A stretch of 26,002 bases of DNA from Paramacrobiotus richtersi (Eukaryota > Tardigrada > Eutardigrada > Parachela > Macrobiotidae). The notes beneath the pieces are model-generated. The model was given only the letters and a program-made list of their open reading frames with translations, was not told the origin of the DNA and made no database searches. The stretch is from the NCBI GenBank assembly GCA_034698045.1, contig JAQGAU010000585.1:1-26002 (forward strand). Direction: 5' to 3'. Position numbers and translations under genes: made by a program. Below, one piece after another: positions 1 to 10,600 of the stretch (the stretch's first letter is position 1; every line of letters begins with the position of its first letter).

Positions 1-1316
1 GTGGTGACTCTTGGGGGGCACCGCACAATTTTGTCCTCGTATCCAACTAAATTTTATTAAAATAATTAAATAAATTCATGTAATTAAATCCATATAAATT
101 TAGAGTTAGTTTTATTACCGAATAATATTAGCGTATTACTACTTTAATTATTATTTGTATTTAGTTCTGTTTAATTTCTTGGTGTTCATACAATATTTTA
201 CATACTACATTTTTAGATACTTTTTATAATAATCTAGTTTATTTTCCCGAATTTTTCCTTTTCAAGAAAAATAGCGCAAATTGAAAGCGCTTCTTTAAAC
301 GGTCAACATCGCCTTTTGTCCAGTGACTCCAGTCCAAATAATCCGCCCACGTGCACCGGCCGTTGGACCGGAAGTGGCCGGCGGCAGGACAACAGGCCTG
401 GGTGGGCTGTTTGAATACTTATGTGCTAAATAGCCCGGTGCTAAAAGTGTGCAATTAAGTCCCGGATAAACAGCCGGGCGCAGTCTCGTGGGCGGCGGTC
501 AATAATCAATGGCAATATCCAGCTACCCAAATATTTCCGCCAAATAAATGCACACAACCAGGCCGCGTGCCGGGGATAATTGCCGGGTCATTGCTCACGT
601 TTGCTGGTATTTATTAACACCAGAACGGTCAGCATTTTTAGCGTGAGTATTGTGGAGATTGTTCCAGAAATTTTGATATATTTTGCGTTTTAATTCATTC
701 GTTTAATACTGAGCGGAACTTTTTTAAAGAAAATGCAAAAAAAATGTCTAAGCATGATTCTGCTAATTTTCATGATCAATTAGTGATTTTCGGGAATTAG
801 ATTTCACGAGAAAACATATTTTTATGATCGGCATAGTATTGTATGGAGAACAAGTGGTAAAACAAATCAAATTAAATCGTAAAAAGCCTAACAATAAATA
901 CATACTTGATTGTCAAATAATCTGAATTTACCCAGATATTTAATAATTAAAGTTTCAGAATTTATTTACGAATATCGGTCTAATTAAACTTTAATAGGCA
1001 AAGCCATTGACAATACAGTAGAACAGTGCTTGCACTGGGACCGCTAAATGTGCTCACAAAATTTAAACATTAAAAAAACAACCAAATTCGCTATCTTGCC
1101 TATTAAAGTTTAATTAGATGAAAAACAAAACATTGGTCTAACAGTTCTAAGTAAAAATTTATTAAATTTATTCATTTTAATTTTGTCCCGAAAAATTTTT
1201 AATTCTATAGTGAAATTTATATGTTTCGAATAGTTTTACAATTTTATATCTTAGGTAAAGGAAACAATATTTAATATATTTAACATTAAAAATATATTTA
1301 TTAATTTATACTGTAC
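1..1316 (-). other. Neurexin intron with a GC-richer island (about 300-620)
   Basis: This is the intron after EGF-B. I found no LNS4-like frame on the minus strand. About 300-620 is much richer in G and C than its surroundings and holds a CACGTG E-box near 349, repeated CCGG and GCCGG motifs and short AT homeobox-type sites. It could be an intronic regulatory element. The rest is AT-rich and holds the inverted repeat at 979-1118. Confidence 0.5.
979..1118. repeat. Inverted repeat with perfect 23-bp arms, possible small MITE
   Basis: The 23 bases at 979-1001 are the exact reverse complement of 1096-1118, around a 94-base centre. Each arm carries a TA two bases from its outer end (981-982 and 1115-1116), which would fit a TA target duplication of a Tc1/mariner-type non-autonomous element. 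Since the match extends outward past the TA, the true ends are uncertain. No transposase frame is present. Confidence 0.55.
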
Positions 1317-1605
1317 CTGTTTCGCAGTTGGGACCGAAAAACGCCGTGTGATCGCAGTCACAAATGTGCCGTTGCCAGCCTTCCCGGCATTTGCCGGCGT
1401 TCAAACAGGGATTGGCATCGCAGTAACGCTGGATATTCAGGTTGTCCGGGCATGTCCACTTGCCGTCCAGTTGCTCGCTGATGTCGACCGGTTTTTTATT
1501 AAAAACAATTTTTTTTATTAATCCACGAAATGATGCACCGGTCTGCACCGACCAAATGTCGGGAAAAGTGGCGGTTAAAAATGATGGCGCCCCGCCCACG
1601 TATAC
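1317..1605 (-). CDS. Nrx-1: Neurexin coding exon 7: LNS3 end and EGF-B
   Basis: Acceptor TTTTTACAG. VYVGGAPSF is the LYLGG strand of LNS3 and FRGLIKKIVFN the closing strand. The EGF module follows with six cysteines (C-x4-C-x5-C-x8-C-x-C-x8-C) and the CREGWQRHICDC core typical of neurexin EGF-B. Donor AACAG|GTACAG, phase 1. The next exon should begin LNS4 and lies beyond the window. Confidence 0.9.
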
Positions 1606-4600
1606 CTGTAAAAATTCTTGGTAAAAAGTGTAAAATTGTCTCAAATAAATATATTAAAAAACAAGACTAGGACATATGTATGTATACGAACAAAATATAT
1701 CAGACATGTTTTAAAAATGGATAAAATTATAGTAAATTATTTCTGGATTTGTTTAGTTTAAGTTCGGTAATTACCGAAATTAACACTAAAATAAACCATA
1801 AAAAATGTACTGTAATTTTATCAGTTTAAAAAAATTTTGTTATTCTATCAGATTTAAAAAAAAATTAATGATCATGTTTGTCATGTATTTAACATATTTG
1901 TTAAACAAACATTTTTCAACGGGTGATTTTGCGGTGTGGCGGGCAGTTTGGTGTGCAAAATTGTCGCCGGTTCATTAACACCAATAATAAATTCCGTTGC
2001 CGCATCGTCCAGCTGAATTTGTCCAATACCGCTGCGCTCGTCCAGTTGCAAAGTTAGTTCATGCCACACACCTGTGGAACAATTTTTTATAGGTATGATT
2101 TTGATACTTTTGCAGCGGCTTCGAATTCGAAATTAATCATTATTTCAAATTCACTATACCTTAATTTAATTATAAAAAAGTCTTAATTATTAATAAAAAA
2201 TATTCAGTTTATCGATTTTCCTTAAAAGTAATGTTAAAAGCGATTTCATCCTACATTTGTTTGAAAAACAGATAAGAAAGAATTTGAAAAATGATAAAAA
2301 GATAAGCATAAAAACAAAATAAATAGGAAAAAAATATTATTAAGTAAAAAAAATATAAAAAGCAAATGAAAACTTAATATAGAAAAATAAATATAAAAAT
2401 GAGCAGAACACTCAGACGAAATATGAAAGAGAATCCGATGCATTTAACCATTCAAATTAATTTCTTTTTGTACTTTCCATTTCAGTTTAATGTAAATAAA
2501 TATTACCATCGTTAGCTTTTGCCGATGAAACGCCGATTCGGCTGGGCTCTTCGAAATGACCTCCTCCCGATCGTTTAATCAACAATCCCAATTGTCCTTC
2601 AAACATATCCACCGCCGTTAAAGAATAATTATTTTCCCGATGAAACATCAATAATCCATTGGGCTCCGTTGTTTTGAATTTGAAGGATAAAGATTTGAAT
2701 TTTTTATTGCCGATTGGCAGGGATAAATGCTGATTATCCCGGCAAAAATTCACCGGTCCCATTAGCCGCTTGACATTGGTTTTGCATGTAAAATACACGT
2801 TATCCGCGCTGGTATTCTCCGAGATGTTGGACTGGTGGTAGCGTTTGACCGACTGGGCCAAAAGGTCACGGTGTTTGGTTCCCCGTTGAAACAGAAACTG
2901 CAAAAAATTGCAGATTTAATTGCAAATAATAAATGTTTAATATAACGTAAATATTAATAACAAAGTAAATTTGTAGCTAATAATATGTAATATTTAGTAA
3001 ATAATTAAATATATTTAATAATTAAATAATTAATATTTTAAAATTAGCAAAGCGAATATATAAATTAATGCAGTTAGTAATTTAATTATTTAAACACTGG
3101 TCAAAGGTACCGCGGTATCCCGGGAAAGGGAAACTAACGTTGTTGAAAAATTAGAGATGTGGATCAACTAATAAGTAAGGTTAATTGTTAGTGATTTCAC
3201 AGTTTTGTTACAATAATTGTTCTAACTAAATATTTAAATTTATGTATAGCATATATATTTGTGCCGGTATCCCGTTATGAATTATTTGCAAGCATCTGCA
3301 TTGATTTCGCTGCTTAATTTGTGGTTATGTTTTAGACTTAATAATCATTAAATATTGTGAACCAGTTTTTCAAAATGAAGTATGCGACGTTGTTCAATAA
3401 ACAGCTGATTACAGTCCTAGTTTGCTCCAAATAGAAACCGTTTATGCGGAAATTCAGGTAATTGTAACGTGCGTGCTGCCAAGCACGCATTGGTCGTGAA
3501 AATCTCGTAGTGTACTGGCTTTATCGCGATGAACTCGGCATGGTATAAGCTCACATAAAAAAAATCAATCTACCGTTCAGAATATTTTTTGTCTGACAAA
3601 GATTAACTTCCGGTACACATTCCTTCAAAAAAAACGTGCCGAAGTTATTTGTTTTGTTCCTTGGACTTATGGGGAAAAACATATGCTGTAGGGAAAGAAC
3701 GATTCTAAACAGGAAATAAGTGTTCATATTTTAGTAAAAAAATTTTAGAAAAAATATATAAAAATTCGTAAATAAATAGACAATGCGTAAATAAATAGAA
3801 ATATAAATTTCAATAATGATGCAAAAAAATGAATTATCTTACGTCGAGCACCGTTCCCTGGAAAGTTTCCCCGTTGTCCAGAAGACTGTCTGTTTTGCTT
3901 TCTTCCATGTCGGCGTCGGAAAATCCTCCGAGCAGCAGCGTTGTCAGCTGACCGATGTCTTCGGCCTTTTCTCCTTTGGCTACCAAATGTTTGGCACGGC
4001 TTTTCCCATTGATAGATATAGTTATCTGCAAAAACACATTATAATTCTATTGTAATTTCCCTCATTTTGTATTAATTTGTTAAATATAATTTCAATTAAC
4101 AAACTTGTTGGTTAATAACAATTAATAGCAAGAAATATAAAAAAAATATTCTTGTTATCATTTTATTTGTCACAACAGAATGCATATTTTGTTACATTTA
4201 TTATTTTCTAATTACGATCATTTCCACCAAAAATGTCGTTGTGACTGCTTATAATGATCTAAATCAAATTTGCTTTCGACAGTTTACGTAAACTATTTCT
4301 GAGCAGTTTTTACTGTTTTGCGTAATTTTAAATAACAATGTAATTTTAAACAGATTAAGTAAATGATTTAAATAGTTTTAAATAATACGTAAATTACTAT
4401 CTGATGTCAGTTTATTACAAAAACGTTTTACTGGTGATAATACAATTAAAATCCAGTTAAAAACTTCATCTTTCAAGCCAAATGGAATTATTTAAAAAAT
4501 GTCATACTTATACCGCTTTTTTTGCAAAAACATCATGTGTACCTCAGGGGGGTCACTCTGTAGATGTAAGCTGACATTGTACAGCGCATAATCCCGAAAA

Positions 4601-7600
4601 TCCTTCTTAACGTCAGGCTCAAATTTTTCCTTGACAGTATACGATGCAAATTTTGCCGCAAATATTAGTCGTCCATTTTGCAAATAAAATGTCAAAAAGC
4701 CGGTTGTGGAGGTTTTCCCGTAGACGATAACACCGTCGGCTTGCCGGCTGCGAAAGCTGATATGTAGGAATTCCGATGCGGTGTCCAGTGGTGCAGTGGA
4801 AAATGGAAGGAAAAATGTCAGATATTCTCGTCCCCAAAAATCGTTTTCACCGGCCAGATTTTCTGTAAAATTAAATAAACAATTAAATATAAATTTATTG
4901 GCACTGTATAGAAAATTAACCGGTAAGTTTTTTTGCTATGTATACTGGGAAACAATTTCCGCAGCACCATTTCAATTTTTTATAAACCATAATAACTATT
5001 ATTATCATGAAAATATAATATTCCATCAACATAAAGAAATTTGCAAATCGAAATAATATATCTTTTATATTTATTTTTATCTGCATTTTTTTATTCTTAA
5101 TAATACGCTATCTTTGTTTTACATTTGATTATCTATCTTCAATATTTATTTAATCAACTTTTTATGATCTACAACTCGTTGTTTTAGTTTGTAGTATTAT
5201 TGTTTTTCATTCTTGCTATTTATGATTATTGTCTACATATTTTATCATTTTTTCCTGTTCGCTTGTATAGTTTTCTTTTTATTTCCAAATTTTACCAGTT
5301 TATTGTCATTTTAAATGATAATAAATTGGTAAAATTTTTATTTATGATTCATGTATCAAAACTATCCATAAAGCTTCTTTCGGCAGTTTAATAGATAAGA
5401 AATCCCTTTTCACTACAATTTCAACAGTTTTATGGAGTGAATTAAGGTCAACTGATTGCGTGGCCATTGTGTGTAATGAGGCCTGACCACGCCCCGTACA
5501 GCCGGCTAGCGGAACGGCGCTTATCTTTTGTCTCGGGCAAAAGATTGTTTGATACGATTAGGACATTGCGTGTGGCTGATTTATGGACACCGAACATTTT
5601 CTTTTGTAGCTCCTGATGATTTGTGGCCGGATTTGTAAAAAGATGGCCATATTTATTCAGACATTCTAGGCCGAAATTACACATACAAACCATTCAGTTG
5701 GAACTAATCTGACTGCCTGCTTTTTGGACAAATATTTAGACTGTCTTTCGGATTATCTTCGATTCACCGAAACAGCTCATCGGGCAACAATCCAACGGAG
5801 ACGACCTTATTTTTTCCCAATGGGAGAAAAATGGAAAAATTGAATTAAAGCTCGTAAATCATCAGAGGAAAATGATCAGAGCATACAATTGTAATGTCAA
5901 CAAATTTTTCCAGTTATTCACTGATGCTTTTTCTCGTTATCAGTTGTCGACTTTGCAAGTTTCTTGTCGACAGTTTTTTATTATAAAATACACACCGGTG
6001 CATTTTTTCGTTTTAGAAGTAAATTAAAAGTGATAAAAATCCACAACAAAATTCACCAGTTTATTCTGTACAATTGTTAAATTATCAAAATCTTGCTGTT
6101 TTGGCATTTTTAAAATTTGAAATTTGTCTTTTATATCTTCTAGTAATTTTTTGCGGAAAAAAATTGTTTTTCATCGTAAAATAGACATCGGTGCACTTTT
6201 TCTTCTTAGTAATAAATAAAAAGTGACTAAAGATCAATAACAATTTTTTACAATCAAAATAATGCCAAGAAAATTCAGAGCTTATTTTAGATAAGTTTTA
6301 AATTATTAAACACATTCCAAATTGTACTTTTTAGCATTCTTTACATTTTTTGAAATTTAAAATAAAAGTAAAACTTTATCTTTTTACCTATGTACTGCTC
6401 TCCTCCCTTTGTAAGTTATTATTTATTGTTAGTAATTTTTATTGTTAGTGTTATTATTATTTCTACGTTGTTATTTTTGGTTTTTTAATTCTTTTTTAAA
6501 TTATTGCGCAAATTTCCAGATTTTACTGTTTAGCATTCTTTACATTTTTTAAAATTTAAACTTTGTGTTTTCTTTTGTTGGTAGTTCTATTTATATTTAC
6601 TATAATCGTTCTGGTGCCGGCTTCCTTCAGTTTAATTTAAGCTGTATAAAAGAAGAATTACACTGATATAATTTTATATTTAAACCGACAATTATTTTGT
6701 ACACATATTTTACATATTAAATAATTTAAAAAAATAACACTATCCGTCGGTGGTCCTCTTCAATTAAAAAGTGGGAGCACGGGTCGATACCCACAGTCCC
6801 ACAAGACAGGAATCGGGGAGAAAGTGTGTCAAAGAAGAGTGGCAGTATGAATGAACACTGCTGGCTGGACATGCGTTTTGGATACATTTTATTTATTTAA
6901 GAACAGCAAGGGCCACTTGAGTCTGATGGCACATCCTTTTATTTTATCCGCTACACTCATCCCATTCAAACACAGGCCCCAATAACAATAACAACTCATA
7001 CCACTCCAAACCGGAACGTACAATTTCAACAACATCAATGCCAGCGGGACTTTTCGTTGTGAATTGAATGAGAATTTTACTGTACAGGTATTTTTTACGC
7101 ATGTTATGCTATATAAAAAAATGTTCGTTTTATGCTTTATAATAAAAATCCGACAAAATAAAATAAAAAACTAAAGTCAGAACAAATTTCGTTTCGAGTT
7201 ATATGAGGAATTATGGTATGTATATTATCAAAAAATTTTTAATTGTGTCAAAATGGTTTAAAATGCCATAAAAAGTACTAAGGAAATTTCTAGCTGAGAC
7301 CAATACAGTGGAACAAGGTACAAAACAATACTTTTAATTAATTTCTTGACATTTTGTTAGACAATGTGTCTGCCAAATATTTCGATTATTCATTATTTTC
7401 ATTTTTTACAAACGCTTTCTCGAAATGTTAATAAATTTCGGTTATCGCATTTTTTTCCTGTCTGTATGTCTAACAAAACTGGTACATGCATAATAAATTT
7501 TATTTAATATTTTATGCATTTACATACGTAGCTTATCTGCTTTATTCTTGCTTTAATTATTATTTTACATTTCTTATTTTATTATACATAATTATTCATG

Positions 7601-10600
7601 TATGCATGTACAACTTTTCTATTTTATTTTTCTATTTTTTATGTACGAGGACATCGACATGCTGTGCGCCGCCTACGTCACACTCACCTGCAATGCGCCA
7701 CCCAGCCGCGTGACTCACAGCGCATGCTGTAGCTTGCTGTCTGTGCAGCGTAGCCGGGTGGCGCATGGCAGGTGTGCGTGACGTAGGCGGCGCACAGCAT
7801 GTCGATGTCCTCGTATTCTTTTATAGATATCATTGCGCTATACATAGTTATTTTTATATATTTATTCCCTATATTATATGATACAATTTTATTTACTATT
7901 TTATACATTTATTTACGTGGCTTGTTTGCTTTATTTCTATTATCTTATCATTTTATATTTTTCATTGAAGTATACATAATTATTTTTATGTATGCATTTA
8001 TAACTCATTTATTTTATTTTCTATTTTTTATGCATTCTTTTATGGATATCATTGCGCTACATATAACTATTTTTATATATTTATTCCCTATATCGTGTGA
8101 TACACATTTATTTATTTTAGGCAATTTATGTAAATTAATTCGGCAAATTGTTCCTGGGCGATTGTCATTGATTGGTAGCGGAGTGATTGAGGGATTAATG
8201 GAGCAAGAGTGCGGGATATATCTGTGTCCAGTTGGGCTAATTAAGGGAAACCATATCGGTCCCGGCCGGGGGGCTGATCATCGATGCCGGCATTATGCTA
8301 ATGTGCTGCAAGGCATGCTTATCATTAGACGAGACCGCTTACTGATTATTCCCGATTTCGTGGTCAGCACGCATGGATTATGCTGATTGTCTAACACTAA
8401 TCAACCCGGCCTTTCATCACCCTACACTCGTATATAAAATTCTATAACTAAAGACTATAGAAAAAATAATATGCTAAATAAAAACCGTAGTAATTTAATT
8501 TTAATTTCAGATGTTTTGCATTAGGTCCACGTTTTTGTTTAACATTTTTAACGATTTTGGGTTATTTAGTTTGAATAATGTTCAGTTATTAACATTTTGG
8601 TTTGATATTGTTGAACTATGCTAGGTTATTTACTTAGATTTATTCTCAATTATTAATATTTTTGAACTATTTTGAATTATTTATTTTGAATTATTAACAT
8701 TATTGAACTACAGATATTTTGAATAATTTATTTTGAATTACTTGGAATTATTAACATTTATGAATTAGTTTAAATTATTACCATTTTTGTTTAACATTGT
8801 TGAGCTATCTTGAATTATTTATTTTGAATTATTAACATTCTTGAACTATTTTGAATTATTACCATTTTTTTTTATCATTAATTTTGTGAATCATTTTGAA
8901 TTATTAACATTTTCTTTCAAAATTTTTTAATTAAAATTATAGACTATTAGTTTAGGTTTTTAAATAAACATCTGGTTGATTTGGTTTTTATTATCTGATA
9001 ATCTTTTTATGTATATTTTGTTTATAACTTTAACATGTATAATATATTACATTTTAAACAAACGTATTATTTAGAATATTGCAGTAAATATTACAAAAAT
9101 TCCGACTTTCAGCAAAAACACTCAGCGCACAATATTCCCATTTATAGGAATTTATCTGCTGAATGGAGTCAGTGAGAGGATGGTTATCTACAGCGATGAG
9201 TTGAGCCGTGATTTGGCTAATCAGCCGCCTATCCCGTACCGCATCAACATATGCATAATAATGGGCACCAATGTTGGCCCCCTACATAATATCGATCGGC
9301 CGCATGTATGTTAATAATAAGTTAGTCAAAATGGGCAATTGTGACCGAGTGGACCGGTCGCTATTCATGCCGCAACAATTGTGTACTTTGGGCTACGGCG
9401 TGTAATTGCGCTGGCCGGGGTGAATCACGTTCATGATGGGCATGCGAGATGAATATATTTTCCCTTCTAGAGTAAACAACTTTTGTCCGCTTATCCATGT
9501 ATGTGCGTCAGATTAAGTTGCAGACATTTTTATTCGAAATTTATTTGGATTTAATATTTATAGCCGACCAAAAAATGCAATAAAATATTACTAAAAATAT
9601 TCACTACTGATATTAGAAATATATTATTAATAAAATATTAATAAAATGTTGAAAATAAAATATTATTAAAAAATAAATTAAACATTAATATTAAAAATAT
9701 TTATTTTATTATTATTCGCATTTATATTGCTAATTACCTATATATATTATATAAATATTTTATTTAATTAATATTAATTGTACCTTTTTCACATAAATTC
9801 CCTTCCGGTATAACTTCCATCCCTCCATGCCCAATCACCTCCACATTCTTCCCCGCCGCCTCATACGACACCCTCCGCAACAGTCCCCGAAAGCGCGGTT
9901 CAAACAGCACAGAGGGATGCGTCAGCGGCGATGACTGGTTCCCAGGCATCCCGCCCATGCTAATCCGCACCGGCTGGGAAAAAATCACCCGCCCGGTGGG
10001 GAGGGTGCGCTGCACCACATCCGTACCCTTGACACTGGAGAGACTCAGGGAGAAGACGTTGGACTGCTGGGTCAGACGGAGGATGGACCAGTGGTGGTCG
10101 TGCGGAGGGCGGGTCAGGTGGAGGGTTAGGTGGTGCTCGTGGTGCCGACTGACCGCCATCTAGACCGTAATAAAAAATTAAAAATAATTAAAAAAATCAA
10201 AAGAAATTATTTGTACAAAACTACACAAACTAGTGTCATTCATTTTTGTATTTTTACTTTATTATACATCAATATTGTTTAATTATTTTCATTATTATTT
10301 TACTTAATTTATTTATTAATACTATTGTTTTAATACTATACGGTTAACATTCATCTTGCGTAGCACACAGGTTATGCTAAATGCAGCAATTTGGACAAAA
10401 ATAGAGATACTATTTCTATTTAGTTTTTCGTTTTCTTAATAATATATATTAATATTGTTTCAATTGTTTATTATTATTTTTATATAATTTTTTCATTATT
10501 ATTTTTTTACTATTATATCTATACGGCAAACATTCATCGTGCTTAACAGACAGGCACCAATTAAAATCATGCTAGAAGCTAATGTTAAACTGCTGAAAGG

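Larger units (their letters stand above)
4863..9783 (-). other. Large neurexin intron between LNS1 and LNS2
   Basis: This 4.9 kb intron begins GTACAATT and ends TTTTACAG. It is AT-rich, with GC-richer islands at about 5450-5700, 6740-6860, 8145-8400 and 9120-9480. I read the islands on the minus strand for the expected EGF-A exon and found no C-x-C...G-x-x-C pattern. The islands at 8145-8400 and 9120-9480 contain several TAAT-core and GATTGG or GATTAAT motifs and may be regulatory. Tandem repeats and one small transposon lie inside. Confidence 0.6.

Noticed and set aside
5448-5693. Minus-strand frame starting VCMCNFGLECLNKYG, considered as the missing EGF-A exon
   Set aside because: It has only three closely spaced cysteines, no GF.G..C pattern, an in-frame stop just upstream and no acceptor in place.
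6760-6810. Hairpin with GTGGGA / TCCCAC stem and a GGTATCGACCC core, considered as a tRNA or its remnant
   Set aside because: The T-arm spacing is wrong and no D arm, anticodon arm or acceptor stem can be formed.
7305-7340. CAATACAGTGGAACAAGG, resembling a Tc1/mariner or pogo terminal repeat, with a similar CAATACAGTAGAACAG near 1011
   Set aside because: No matching inverted end or transposase frame was found for either; about 15 similar bases is weak evidence.
7684-7908. Frames reading YEDIDMLCAAYVT on both strands
   Set aside because: They arise because the two arms of the 168-bp inverted repeat read the same on either strand; they are not exons.
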